Shown: positions 11,819 through 22,824 of the stretch, piece by piece
Layout: each line of letters opens with the position of its first letter
Position numbering within the stretch: the first letter of the stretch is position 1
NCBI GenBank assembly: GCA_037951105.1
Contig: JBAMJV010002943.1
Coordinates: 1 to 64,000, forward strand
Source of the DNA: Echinarachnius parma
Lineage: Eukaryota > Echinodermata > Echinoidea > Clypeasteroida > Echinarachniidae
Direction of reading: 5' to 3'
DNA length: 64,000 nucleotides
Translations under genes and position numbers: made by a program
The notes under the pieces: generated by a model
The model's database searches: none
What the model was told of the DNA's origin: nothing
Seen by the model: only the letters and a program-made list of their open reading frames with translations

Positions 11819-12539
11819 TGTGTGACATTTATGTAGTAGGGTGGTTTTAAGATGTTTTATATTGAATTTTGTTTAGTTAAATGTTTTATTAATGTGAGGG
11901 TAAATGTAGTTTTGAAACATGAGTGCATGCATGTTGTGAACCTTTCACTTGCATGTGGGAAAGTTAGACGTAGAGGGCACACTAGTGTAAACAACCATTT
12001 TACAGATGGCGGCGCCCATGAACCTGCACATGTTGTGTATGTTTTTATATTGCAAATAGTAAACAGATAGTTGCAAGTTATAATTTAGTTGAGGGTAGTT
12101 CATAAATTAATTACATGTATCGGGTGTATGTATTCTTTTCTTTAGAATGGTCAGAATTCCTGTTTGGTGTGTCAGTCAGCAGAGTTGATGAGGGCTGAGG
12201 CTGTCGTGATTTTGACGAGATAGAGACGATTGACCTTGGGTAGGAAATTGTTGTTATTCACATTATTGTAGTGATTATATTATATTTAAAGCTTACCAAT
12301 CGTGCTTTGAAGATAGAGGTAATCACAGTAGTTATGTATTTTTTAGTTACCATGTTTAAGTGCTGCTTTTAGTAATAACATGCATGAAGTTAATTTAGTA
12401 AAGATATTGATGTGTATAAGGAGAACACACAAAATAAGCAATGGGTTATATAGTTGACCGTTAAATTATGTTTTTGTATTATGGAGTTGATATTATATTT
12501 TTGTTGATGATTATTATGATTAATTTAACTTGGGGTTTA
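11819..12539. other. no recognised feature
   Basis: AT-rich sequence without a supported gene. A word with a splice-acceptor look (TTCTTTAG near 12146) is not backed by an open exon. Confidence 0.4.
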
Positions 12540-12935
12540 TTAAAGGGACTTAGTAACATTGTCCAAATCCTCAAAATACAATTTTAATTCTAGCGGTTCC
12601 CTTATACCTTGTTGTATTCGTATTAACAATAAAATCATGGGACAGGTTTCGGTTTTTCAAATTTCCCTTTCGTTACAAAGATATGTATGATTGAAGTATT
12701 CAGATAAGAAAAACTCCGGGCGAGTTTTTCTTCCGTGTACAAAGTGAGTGCAGTACAGTGCAGTGAGTTACTGATTATCACTTTGCATTTTCGCTCATTA
12801 ATTGACCATACAATGTCCATTTGACTTGAAATTTTCACACAATACCCTGTGGACATATGAGATAACAACAATATACATTGCATCAACCATTCATCACTTT
12901 TTGCACATGTCAACAAAGTTACTAGATCCCTTTAA
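12540..12935. mobile_element. MITE-2 (piggyBac-like), full copy
   Basis: TTAA at 12540-12543 and 12932-12935. It begins AGGGACTTAGTAACATTGTC and ends ACAAAGTTACTAGATCCCT. It contains an internal hairpin AGAAAAACTCCGGGCGAGTTTTTCT. By eye it is nearly identical to 55040-55425 in the opposite orientation, so this pair is among the youngest elements in the window. Confidence 0.8.
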
Positions 12936-13622
12936 GAGATGTAGTGTACTCATTTTAGTTAACTAGTGAGAGGTAATTGAAGAATATTAGTCACTGAGTT
13001 GATAGAATGTAGTTTATGTCATAGAGAGTGGGGCAGGCGCATGACATGCACCATTGACTTTCGGTATATAGATATAACAAATTTCATGCATACTCGTAGG
13101 CTGTGAAACAATGGAGTGTAGGAATGATTTACTTTGTTGTAATGAGAGTTTGTTATGCGTATTCCTTATACCACTGATCAAGGATTTAAATAGTTAAATA
13201 ATCACATTTACATGTAGTAGCTTTGGAGGATTTACACTTTGTCATTGGTGTTATGATGTTCAGATAAGGACTTAGTGATGTTTAAAGTTGAGTTTACTGT
13301 GTAATTTATATCAAAGCTATGATGTTGTTCATGTGTTTATTGCCACTCATGTAATGATATGTTGTTTCTTTTCTCTGCTTGTTCTTTGCAGGGTTTCAGT
13401 TTTTGGCTGAATAAAGTTTACATCCGCATGCACGTCAACTGTCCACCTCTCATTCATTTGAGTATTTTTCCTGGGACTCATTATCCCAACCTCAGGGAGC
13501 TCACCCCTCCCACCCCTCAACAGTAACTTACCTGGATATAAGCGGGTTAACCCCTAATGGGCGTAGGAGACAATTTTCCTCAGGAGAAGGGGGGGGGGGG
13601 GGGCAGCTGAGGTATTCTGCCC
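12936..13622. other. no recognised gene; G run
   Basis: TTCTTTGCAG at about 13382-13391 looks like a splice acceptor and is followed by AATAAA within 40 bases, as in a short terminal non-coding exon, but no partner exon was found. A G run lies near 13589-13602. Confidence 0.35.
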
Positions 13623-13623
13623 T

Positions 13624-14606
13624 AATAATTACCATTTTTCATTTCTCATCTGACTAACATCTAAACATTTTAATCGGTATATATCTTTTGAACGAATCGT
13701 AATTTGAAAAACAGAAACCTGACTTTTATATAAATTGTAAAGGGCCGGTCATACTTGCGGTAATGGACGTAGTGATCCGTAGGGTAATTTAATGTGGGTC
13801 AAACGTGGTGTAAGGACGTTAAACTAGGTTAAACTACGTGGAACTACGTTGAACTACGTTAAGGTACGGTGGTTGGCCACGGAAGGGTACGGATAAGTAC
13901 GTTTAATTACATTAAACTACGCTAGACTACACTAATGTGGGTACAGCTTGCTCACGGACAGGTACGAAGTGGTACGTCTGACTACGCTTGAGTACGAGAA
14001 ACTGCGGTAGCCACTACGCTGGACTACGCTACAGAACGTCAAACTACGGTAAATAGCAACTCCGCATGGAGTATAACAGCCAACCGGTGGTGTGGTACGG
14101 CCATTTCGCTTGTTTTTCAAACATAGCAGGTCTGTGAAATTTGTCTTATTTTTTTAATTAAACATGTCTGGATCAAGACTGTCGATGCTGGTGTTGTGCA
14201 CGGTAGAGTACGTTAGAGTACGCTAGAGTACATTTAAGTACGTAACGAAGTACGTTAGACTACGCTACATTTCGTTAGACTACGTTAGACTACGTTAAAC
14301 TTCGGTTTAGTAAATATTACTACGGATGCCTTTAACGTACCGCTCTTTTGAACATGTTCAAAATTAAATCGAAGATCACGGCTCCCCCGAGTTAATACCA
14401 CGTTAGCATCACAGACAACTACGGTACGATACGGATGCTAGTACGTTCAACTACCTTCAACTTCGTTCAACTACGATCAACAACGTTAGCCACCACTACG
14501 TTCAACTACGTCCACTACCGCAAGTATGACCGGCCCTTCAATATGAATTACAAGGTATGAGAGAACTAGATTTATACGTAAGTTTTGAGGATTTGTAAAA
14601 TGTTAC
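13624..14606. mobile_element. MITE-2 piece, split by the 0.8-kb element
   Basis: 13624-13737 and 14541-14606 match consecutive parts of MITE-2 (words TATATATCTTTTGAACGAA, TTGAAAAACAGAAACCTG, then GAATTACAAGGTATGAGAGA and TTTTGAGGATTTG). The 0.8-kb element is inserted between them. Confidence 0.6.
13740..14538. mobile_element. 0.8-kb GGGCCGGTC element, inverted relative to 6848-7655
   Basis: Same ends and ACGTAGT-type internal subrepeats as the first copy, in opposite orientation. The left flank is TA and the right flank is CA, consistent with a decayed TA duplication. It is inserted in a MITE-2 copy, whereas the first copy is not, so the two are separate insertions. Confidence 0.75.
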
Positions 14607-14762
14607 TAAAGGGGTCTAGTAATATTGTCCGACCCACATTTTTGCGGTTCTCATCGTTATATTCGAATTACATGTACCAATATAGAAGCATGGAACATGT
14701 TTTGGTTTTCCGATTTGTTCAACCATTGAACATGTCACAACATCTACTAAATCCCTTTAAAA
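14603..14762. mobile_element. MITE-2, shortened copy
   Basis: Begins AAAGGGGTCTAGTAATATTG and ends ACATCTACTAAATCCCTTTAA. About 160 bases long, so the middle of the family consensus is missing. It adjoins the preceding MITE-2 piece. Confidence 0.5.
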
Positions 14763-15688
14763 CAAAGCGGAGAAAAGCACACAACAAAAGTTTAAGTACA
14801 ATCCGGAGTACTAATGAAAGTATTTTATTTCAAGGTTGAATGCAAAATTACGAGTACAGTTTAGGTTAACATAGCGCTTCAAAAAAGACTTCTTTGTTAG
14901 GCAATGACAAACGTATATGTAATATAAAAAATGTACATTGTTTCAAAAACGAAAATCATAATCCGTTCAGATACAGTTGATATACTCTTACCTAAATCCG
15001 AATAAACGCTGGCCCCTCAAATATCAACATATATTACTATATATATATACTACTAGTTTTAGTGATAACGTTCAAACTTTAGTAAAAACGTACAAGTTTT
15101 AATTAAAAATTCAGTTTGAGCAGAACTGTACTATTTCTATTATATAACTCGCAAACAAGTCCATAGTATAAGGTGACGACAAAAACATATTGCTAGAGCT
15201 TAGGACAATCGCTCAGTTGTGTAGATCGGCAAAAAGGGGACATTTCTGAATTGAGTATTATTTACTTCTTGTATTCATTATTATTATATATATATATTTT
15301 TTTTTTTTTGGGGGGGGGGGGGGAGGGGGTACGCACCCCAAGCACCCCCAGGCTACTGGCCTGACCTATCTACATGATCTACTTTTGCCTCTTGAATTTG
15401 CTTAGGTGGCCAATATACACAGTTTTAAATGTACTCTGTCTCCGCAGACCCATGATTGCTTGATCGCAGTAGTTATGATTACAAAGTGCGAGTATACATA
15501 CAATTGTAGACACCTATTTATACGGTTACTTGTTACTGAAGATAAGCAATTAAATTAAATCCAATTCAGTTCAGTTCAATTCAATTCAAGTCAATTCAAT
15601 CAAAGGTTTGTTGGTGTAAATAATAAATGTCTACAGGCATGTTCACAACAAGATCAATGATTATAATTACAATCACTTGTATATAAAA
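14763..15688. other. intergenic; homopolymer and microsatellite
   Basis: T and G runs lie at about 15298-15322. An imperfect (AATTC)n microsatellite at about 15555-15602 resembles the 3' tails of LINE-1 and LINE-2 in minus orientation and may be the remnant of a third copy. No gene. Confidence 0.45.
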
Positions 15689-16218
15689 AAAAATAATAGT
15701 TCCAAAAGGCGCTAAATCCACTTTCTATAAAACAAAATGAGTTAACGATATCAATCAGTACATTAATAAGCTAGGTAGCTATTCAAATTTTATGACACAT
15801 TAAAACAACAAAATATGGGACGTTCCATGTTCATATTCCAATTTCAATTTCAATTTCAAATTTATTTCACATCTCTAAAAACACAAAATATACAAATTTC
15901 AACAAATTACATACTATACATACAAATATAAGTTATACATGTGGTGTGTACAGTATTACAGTGGATGTGGGGGATCTGCAAAGGATATACATATCCTGTC
16001 GAGGCAGATCCTTCTGTTAACTGTAATGACTATATAACTAGAATTGAACGAACAAATGATTTTAGTATCTTTGTCGTAGCACCCCCGCCCTTCACCCCAC
16101 CCGCCCACCCTATGTCATGATTGTGGATGAAAAACAAGGCATATTTTGAATGTAATTATATATATTCATGTATCTATATACAAAAATAAAAGTACACAAT
16201 AAATAAGTACATCAATAA

Positions 16219-18366
16219 TTATACAAGATATATACATGCATCTAATCGTAACACATAATTAAATACTTTTTTTAGTGAGGATTTAAATACATTTAATGAG
16301 GAGCATTGCGTGATATTATTTGGCAGGTAATTCCATACATCAGGACCTCTATGTTTAATGGATTTCTGTGCAAGCAATGTCTTTGGGTTAGACAAATGAT
16401 ATTTACATGAACTACGAGTTTGATAATTATGTATTTGATCATTGCGAATAAAGAGGGTCTTTAGGTGCATAGGAATGAGATTTATTTTCAATTTATACAT
16501 GAATATGGCTGTTTGAGATACGTAAATGTCTGTTATTTTTAGAACATTTAAACTTTTAAAGATAGGATTTGTGTGAGCAAGATAAGCAGAATCTGAGCAT
16601 ATTCTAATTGCCCTTTTTTGTAATATAAAAATTAAATCAATATTTCGTTTACAAGTTGTACCCCACATTATATTACAATATGATAGTTTTGACAATATCA
16701 ACGAATTATAAAGAAGTAATAGTGTTTTTCTACATAAATCATATCGTAACTTATTCAAAATCCCAATTGATCTCGAAATAGATAGTATTAAATGTTTACA
16801 ATGACTATCCCAATTTAAAAGTTCATCAACATAGACTCCAAGAAAATTAACATACATTTTCCGCTCAAGTTCTTTAGTACATAACGTTATTCTACATTGT
16901 CTATCATTAATATTCGTGGCTGGGGTTCTAAAAAAAACATAGTTAGTTTTATTCAAATTTAATGATAGCTTATTATCATTTAACCAACTTGCAATTTTAG
17001 GTAATTCAATATTGATAGTACTAATCAAAACATCAAAATTATTGTGCGAGAAAAGTAAATTAGTATCGTCCGCAAACAAAATATAAGATGCAACATTAGA
17101 TGCATAAATCAAATCATTAATATAAACTAGAAAGAAGAGGGGTCCAAGGATTGATCCTTGTGGTACACCACATGTTAAGTTCAGTATATGGGACTTAACT
17201 AAATCAAACTGAACATACTGTTTTCTATTGTTGAGATAATCCTTAATCCATGCCAATGGAGTGCCCCGTATACCATACCGCTCGAGTTTATATAAGAGTA
17301 TTCTGTGGTCTAAGGTGTTGAATGCTTTCGACAAATCCATAAAGATTCCAATAACATATTCTTTATTAGCGAGTGACTGTGTTATTCTATTATACAAGTC
17401 TAAGACTGCTAAATCCGTGGAATAGTGTTTGCGGAAACCATATTGGTTGGGGCAAAGGACATCATATTTCTCAAAAAAGTCATACATTTGATTAAAAATA
17501 ATTCTTTCTAGTATTTTAGATATGCATGGGAGGATAGATATCGGGCGATAATTCAGACATTGATTTGGATCATCCTTTTTAAAAATAGGTATAACTTTGG
17601 CCAATTTAAATGCATTTGGGTAATTACCAGTACAAATTGACAAATTAAATACATGACATAATGGTTCAGCAATGCAATAAATAATCTTTTTCAAAATAAA
17701 TGTATTCAACTGATCATGACCGGTAGATTTAGTGGATTTCAACTGTTTTGTTATTTTGATTATCTCACTTGCATCTACCGGCTTAAAAAACATGGTATTA
17801 TCAACTTTGTTAGGTAAAAAGTTCACAAAGGAACCATTTTCTGAATCAATTGTGTTTGCTAAATTGGGACCAATATTTACAAAGTATTTATTTAATATAT
17901 TTACAATACTCTGTGGATCACTTGCTTTTTCATTACCATTAAACATTTCATGTGTAAATATATCATTTTTATGTTTACCAAGTAAGTCATTAATTACACG
18001 CCATGTGGCGGCAATGTCACCCTTGACCTTGCTAAATTTTCCATTCCAAAACTTCTTGCGGGATGATTTCAACAATACAATGTTTCTATACTTTTTATAT
18101 TTTTCCCGACGATTAACACAGTAAGGGTTTTTCAAACATTTTTTATATAGTCTATTCTTTTTATTATTTGAACGCAATATGCCCTTTGTAATCCAAGGTT
18201 TGCGATTTACATGTTTACTATTAATTCTAACTTCTTCAATTGGAATATTCATATCAAGCGAAAACATAATTTTCTCATTTAATTTATCATATGCCCTATT
18301 TACATCATCCTTTTCATTTAATACCGTCGACCAATTTACTCTTGCAAGGTCATGAGTGAGTGCATT
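16219..18366 (-). CDS. LINE-1 reverse transcriptase (3' part of ORF2)
   Basis: An open run of 682 residues from the first Met (at 18267) continues upstream in frame to the LINE-2 junction near 18367. RT blocks in order: NYRPISILP (about residue 239), PNQYGFRKHYST (about 283), FMDLSKAFNTLDH (motif A, about 309), GVPQGSILGP (about 367), FADD (398-401, the catalytic box, with F in place of the usual Y). The C-terminal tail (GPDVWNYLPNN, SLNVFKSSLKK) is typical of this LINE group. It makes cDNA from the element's own RNA at the nicked target. The RT half is open throughout, but it is cut off from its endonuclease by LINE-2. Confidence 0.9.
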   Translation of the reverse strand, partial: NALTHDLARVNWSTVLNEKDDVNRAYDKLNEKIMFSLDMNIPIEEVRINSKHVNRKPWITKGILRSNNKKNRLYKKCLKNPYCVNRREKYKKYRNIVLLKSSRKKFWNGKFSKVKGDIAATWRVINDLLGKHKNDIFTHEMFNGNEKASDPQSIVNILNKYFVNIGPNLANTIDSENGSFVNFLPNKVDNTMFFKPVDASEIIKITKQLKSTKSTGHDQLNTFILKKIIYCIAEPLCHVFNLSICTGNYPNAFKLAKVIPIFKKDDPNQCLNYRPISILPCISKILERIIFNQMYDFFEKYDVLCPNQYGFRKHYSTDLAVLDLYNRITQSLANKEYVIGIFMDLSKAFNTLDHRILLYKLERYGIRGTPLAWIKDYLNNRKQYVQFDLVKSHILNLTCGVPQGSILGPLFFLVYINDLIYASNVASYILFADDTNLLFSHNNFDVLISTINIELPKIASWLNDNKLSLNLNKTNYVFFRTPATNINDRQCRITLCTKELERKMYVNFLGVYVDELLNWDSHCKHLILSISRSIGILNKLRYDLCRKTLLLLYNSLILSKLSYCNIMWGTTCKRNIDLIFILQKRAIRICSDSAYLAHTNPIFKSLNVLKITDIYVSQTAIFMYKLKINLIPMHLKTLFIRNDQIHNYQTRSSCKYHLSNPKTLLAQKSIKHRGPDVWNYLPNNITQCSSLNVFKSSLKKVFNYVLRLDACIYLV

Positions 18367-19895
18367 TACATGTTCAATTCAATTCAATTCAATTCAAAAC
18401 TTTATTTCAGACACAACTGCACATGGCAGAGGTCCATAGAACAAACAAGTTACATGACATGGATATATATAAGTATACAGACATGAGTATAATAAAGACA
18501 TATTTTATAAAAAAATATATTAAACAAAATAAACCGAACTAGACTATGTATATAAACTACAATCTAAACTCTAACAAACACAATATTCTAACTTATAACT
18601 GTATGAAAAACATACTTATTACAATCTACTGTGTACCATTAACCACATGCATGTATAAGGTTAAAGTACTTAAAACTATAAAGTGCATACCACTATATGA
18701 TATGACTATCCCGGCTCATCAAGGCAATGTACTAACATGTACTATAATAACAAGCAACAAGAATAAACTATACTGCACAAAAGTCCATGGGACATGCACA
18801 AAGTTATCAATCTCCATGAGCCAGCAGGCTACTAAGCCAAAATTTCCAAAGGCCTGATGTGTACCTAAGGCAACTATATGAGGGATTCACTAAAACATTA
18901 ATAATACCATTCTCAGAGACATCCACTCTATGCATGAATTTGAACATGAGATTCCTTAATACAGCTTGACAGGCAGGGACATTTATTTCGGCAAACATTT
19001 GGCTAGCACTGAAGTATCTTGGTACCCTCAGAAGCATTCTCATGGCATCATTATAGGCTACAGTAAGCCTGTGCAGACTGCTCTTCTTAAAATTACACCA
19101 CAGATGTGCAGTGTACAAAGGTGTACAGTAAGCCCTAAATAATGCCACCTTCACATCCGGGGAACACATATGAAATTTCCTAACTAGCATATTCCCTTGA
19201 GCATATAATTTACGAAACTGTCGACTAATATCTTTATCATCACTGAAATCATCAGTGAAGAAATGACCAAGATATCTGACCTCTGTACAAACATTGAGTT
19301 TAGCTCCGCATAAATAAAAATCAGGGAATACCAATCTACGGTGATCCTTACATCTAATAATCATTACATGGCTCTTTTTTGCATTATATTTAACATCATT
19401 ATCATCTCCATAATCAGAACAAATCTTGAGCAGACTCTGCAACCCAGCAGTTGAAGGGCTGATAACAACAAGATCATCGGCATACATTAAATGATTAACT
19501 ACTGTACTGCCAACTACACAACCCGTTTTACAAGCATTCAGATTGTCGGATAGACCATCCATGTACAAATTAAATAGAAAGGGTGAAAGAATACCACCTT
19601 GTCTAACTCCATTACTAACATGGAATGGTTCAGAGACACTACTTCCCCATCTAATCATCATAGATTGATGGGCATACCAAAATACAAGTATCCTAATCAA
19701 GTACTTAGGAATACCTCTATCAGCCATTTTCTTAAACAACTTTTCATGGTTGATTCGATCAAATGCTTTGGAAGCATCAAGAAAACACAAAAACAAGGAA
19801 GAGTTCCTGCTGTGATAACTTGCAATAATTTCCTTCAGGGCAAATATACACATGTCAGTACCATGTTTAGCTTTAAAACCAAACTGGTTATCTTT
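18367..19895 (-). mobile_element. LINE-2: 5'-truncated LINE of a different clade, inside LINE-1
   Basis: Inserted in the same orientation as its host. The 3' end at 18367-18405 is AATAAA followed by a (ATTGA)n tail. The 5' end is truncated in the RT, just before the NQFGFK block (about 19875-19892). The LINE-1 frame on the two sides joins cleanly (…KYTDE, then HVNALTHDL…), which fixes the insertion point. The target duplication is absent or up to 4 bases (GAAC). Length about 1.5 kb. Confidence 0.85.
18807..19895 (-). CDS. LINE-2 reverse transcriptase, N-terminally truncated
   Basis: 348 residues from the first Met (19853), with about 14 more in-frame residues upstream up to the truncation. 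Blocks: CFLDASKAFDRINH (motif A), NGVRQGGILSPFLFN (about residue 81), MYADD (123-127), then YLGHFFTDD and the tail YCTPLYTAHLW with AYNDAMRMLLRVPR. This tail and the RQGG box differ clearly from LINE-1 (VPQGS), so it is another clade of the CR1/L2/Rex type; I cannot fix the clade by eye. The frame is open to its natural end, so the copy is fairly young. Confidence 0.88.
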   Translation of the reverse strand, partial: KDNQFGFKAKHGTDMCIFALKEIIASYHSRNSSLFLCFLDASKAFDRINHEKLFKKMADRGIPKYLIRILVFWYAHQSMMIRWGSSVSEPFHVSNGVRQGGILSPFLFNLYMDGLSDNLNACKTGCVVGSTVVNHLMYADDLVVISPSTAGLQSLLKICSDYGDDNDVKYNAKKSHVMIIRCKDHRRLVFPDFYLCGAKLNVCTEVRYLGHFFTDDFSDDKDISRQFRKLYAQGNMLVRKFHMCSPDVKVALFRAYCTPLYTAHLWCNFKKSSLHRLTVAYNDAMRMLLRVPRYFSASQMFAEINVPACQAVLRNLMFKFMHRVDVSENGIINVLVNPSYSCLRYTSGLWKFWLSSLLAHGD

Positions 19896-19897
19896 AG

Positions 19898-20694
19898 TTC
19901 ATCTGTATACTTCCGAATTTCACGATGTATACGTTGAACTTTAATTGGGATTGGTACATCTACAATAACAAAGATGGGTAAATGATCAGAAATGTCCGAG
20001 TATAAAACCCCAGATTTCACTTTAGTATATACATTGGTAAATATATTGTCGATTAATGTCGCCGATGTAGGACTTATTCTTGTAGGCTTATATATCAAAG
20101 AATATAATGCATAAGAGTTAAAAGTAGTTAATAAGCAGTTATCATTTAATTCATGTTCACTTATCATCCCCTTCTTGACAAAATATTAAGGCATTTATCT
20201 AAATTATCAATAAACAAAGGAACAGATGTGTGTGGTGATCGGTATATAAATCCAATATTAATCTTTTTATCGGTCCTATCACAAATTTCTACAAAAAGAC
20301 TCTCAACGTCTTCGGAGATAGGCATAACCTCTCCCATTATTGTAAACGTTAAGCCTGTTCTAATATAAAGAACCACACCCCCGCCTCTCCCCCTTTCTCG
20401 GTCGGCTCGAATGGTTTGATAGCCATCTAAGTCGAACAAAGGGGGCGAGTGGGTGGTTAGCCAGGATTCGGTAATGCCAATGACTGTGAATGGATACTCC
20501 AAGGATAATAAAAGATCCTTAACATAGTCTAAATTGCGATTCAGACTCCGTGCGTTCAAGTGTAACAAGCTAAACGTATCAATATTATTACTAAAGTTGC
20601 ATTTAAATTCATGTGGTACGTAATACTGACATTCTACATCATCAAGTATATTAACCTCACTATCAATTGTATTTATCATATTAGCCATAACCAT
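19898..20694 (-). CDS. LINE-1 endonuclease (5' part of ORF2), damaged
   Basis: An APE-type endonuclease in two overlapping frames that meet near 20164-20167. The first gives LLHLNARSLNRN, GITESWL (with the metal-binding Glu), GRGGGVVLYI and GFIYRSP. The second gives LIYKPTRISPTSATLIDNIF and SDISDHLPIFV (with the catalytic Asp-His). The block normally between them, with the GDFN motif, is missing, so about 20-25 residues appear deleted and the frame is shifted. The enzyme would nick the target DNA to prime reverse transcription; this copy should not. Confidence 0.8.
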
Positions 20695-21200
20695 TTCATA
20701 ATACTCATTGTGCCTAGTAATTGTACATGCATATCTTCAATATTGTGTAAACATTTCAAGTAAAAAATGCCTTTATCAATCCACATAAGTAATATCAAAA
20801 TTGATATTGCTCTCTCAACCTGTACAATGCAAAATGTAGTACATGTATTACCCATGTTGAATAACCTATTCTATGCAATAAATAACAACATTAAGAAGAA
20901 AAGAAAAAAGTACAAATCTCACCTAGCAATATGAAACTTAAAAGGAGTGTTCTTACATTTACAAAAGCACATAAAGTAGGTTTAAACTGTTCAAAGTAAC
21001 ACTGTGTGTGTGCGCAAAGAAAATATAGTGGAATGTATCCTATCATAATCATTTTAATTAATATAGGTTCATATTAATGTTCAGAATGACCGGGACTCGG
21101 TCACGACAGTTCATTTTTATGTATTAAGACCATTCGTGTTTTGGCGTGACTATTTACAATAGTATTCAATTATGTTCATGTGTTCCGAATGTCTATTTAG

Positions 21201-22100
21201 TCACGGTAATCTATTAAGTTCGTTTGTGTTCCGAATGACTTTTTTTGCAGTTTTTCCTCCCGTAGCAGCAATCAGGACAATCACACGACCATCTGATGTC
21301 CAGGCTTCTTTGACCTTCTCATGACGCTTAGCCTTCCATAGTAGATCTTGATTGGAAGCCGTCAGTGCCTCATCGATGGCCAAGCCAGATCCCTTCAGCT
21401 TGCGTCTGGCGTGAAGAACTGCTGACCGCTTCCGATAGGAGCAAAATTTCACGATTACTGTTCGTGGTTTCTTCTTCTTGATTGAAGCGCCCTCTGCAGT
21501 TGTAGTAGGCTCATCAGCTGCGTCCGATGACGAATGACTCTGCGTCCTGGCGGCGACGCGATGTTTCCGCTCGAGCTCCTCCCTGGACAATGGCACACCC
21601 AGCCGCTCGGACACCAGGCTGCATATGACGTCATCGGTGCTCTCATCTTTGTTTTCTGTGATGCCGTAGAACTGTAAGCAGTTTCGTCGTGAATACTGCT
21701 CCGCCTCATTCATTGTCAGTTGGAGATTCTGTATTGCTGTTGTTTGGGAGGCGATCGTTGTATTCAATTTCTCGATTTCCTTCGTCTTAGCTTGAATGCT
21801 GGTTTCTAAGTCCATTATTTTGCCGTTGTCGATTTCTAGGCGTCCTTTTGTGTCGTTGTTACTTTCCTCTAGTCTCTCGATTCGCTCGAACAACTTGTTC
21901 AATTGTTTGGCAATGGATCTCTCGACGGCTGAGTCAAGCGCTTTAAAAAAGGCGTCACTCTCTAAGTACTTCGACACCGCTTCAACGACTGCGGCTTCGA
22001 TCTTTTGTTTTGTATTGTCTTTTGATTTAGATCTGGTTGTGGTGGTGCTGGGGCTCGCCATTTTGAATGTAAATGTATGAACTTTATGTGGCAAAGTCAC
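21201..22100 (-). CDS. LINE-1 ORF1 protein (RNA-binding chaperone type)
   Basis: 299 residues from the first Met. A second Met (MASPSTTTTRSK, 13 residues on) gives a more plausible start. The order is a basic Ser/Thr-rich head, a long heptad-rich helix (about 50-135, KLNTTIASQTTAIQNLQ), and RRNCLQFYGI opening an RRM-like fold. Then come VIVKFCSYRKRSAVLHARRK and a C-terminal helical part. This layout matches ORF1 proteins of L1/CR1-like LINEs, which trimerise and coat the element RNA. The frame is intact. Confidence 0.82.
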   Translation of the reverse strand: MTLPHKVHTFTFKMASPSTTTTRSKSKDNTKQKIEAAVVEAVSKYLESDAFFKALDSAVERSIAKQLNKLFERIERLEESNNDTKGRLEIDNGKIMDLETSIQAKTKEIEKLNTTIASQTTAIQNLQLTMNEAEQYSRRNCLQFYGITENKDESTDDVICSLVSERLGVPLSREELERKHRVAARTQSHSSSDAADEPTTTAEGASIKKKKPRTVIVKFCSYRKRSAVLHARRKLKGSGLAIDEALTASNQDLLWKAKRHEKVKEAWTSDGRVIVLIAATGGKTAKKVIRNTNELNRLP

Positions 22101-22824
22101 TAAATATGAAACTCCAAAGTCATAATTTCATGATGTTCAAAAAGTAATGAAGTCATAATAGTTCATGGAGCGCGAATAGCATATATATGTCCATCAAGAA
22201 GGAGAAAATAACACAGCCAAACGGGATGAGTCTTGTATTATAACATGAGACGATACATTCCACACGTTGTTAGTTCATTGATTTAGAACATAGTTGAATA
22301 TCATATAGGGCAATCTCTAGTTTTATATGGGTCATAAAACTAGTTACCATCTACTTGTGGTGTTGTGCTGGTCAGGAATATCACATTAGTCCATTGGTTG
22401 TGGTGATCAACTAACCTTTGGCGATGTATATAATCATATACACACATATTTCCATGTGGGACTAAGTCTTAAACAAGTAGAATATGCTCCAATATCATTC
22501 CACAGATTCGCTCATATTTACACCCCTCCAAGTCTTTAAATGACATGTCCTTTACTCGATCACTACGTAATGCTCATTACGATTACTCGGTAATATGACA
22601 TTAATTTACCATAGCATTTTCACACTTAACTCAATGGACATTATATCAAATAAAAAAGTATGACTTTTATTAACAATCATCAACAAAGTTACTCCCATAG
22701 GCATATGTACAAAGCAGGACAAATAAACCTGTTTTTCTTAAAAGTTAAACAAGTGGATTTAACGCCTTTTGGAATTTAGCTCTTCATAATATATCAAATT
22801 ATATTTATGAGGTGTGGCTCAGCT

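Larger units (their letters stand above)
15838..22690 (-). mobile_element. LINE-1: nearly full-length CR1/jockey-superfamily LINE
   Basis: On the minus strand it reads 5'UTR (about 22690-22100), ORF1, about 500 bases of spacer, endonuclease, then RT. A short 3' end finishes in AATAAA and a (TTGAAA)n tail at 15838-15860. With LINE-2 removed it is about 5.3 kb, close to full length for such elements. The microsatellite tail instead of poly(A) and the minimal target duplication fit CR1-like LINEs. It is inactive as found because it is split by LINE-2 and the endonuclease is damaged. Confidence 0.85.
15689..22786. mobile_element. MITE-1 copy split by LINE-1
   Basis: 15689-15837 is the left part of MITE-1 (AGTTCCAAAAGGCGCTAAAT to CGTTCCATGTTCATATTCC). 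22691-22786 continues it exactly where the family consensus does (CCCATAGGCATATGTACAAAG to GCCTTTTGGAATTTAGCTC). LINE-1 lies between. The target duplication, if any, is only one to three bases. Confidence 0.75.

Noticed and set aside
13380-13520. LTR end or terminal non-coding exon (acceptor word, then AATAAA)
   Set aside because: No second copy, no terminal dinucleotides, primer site or coding region in reach, and no upstream donor that fits.
6848-14538. One giant palindrome from 6.85 to 14.54 kb centred on the foldback element
   Set aside because: The outer 0.8-kb pair and the inner foldback have centres about 270 bases apart, the sequence between them does not match, and the right outer copy is inserted in a MITE-2 while the left is not.
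17732-18124. Plus-strand frames of 90-130 residues across LINE-1
   Set aside because: They are the opposite strand of the RT and ORF1 coding sequence.
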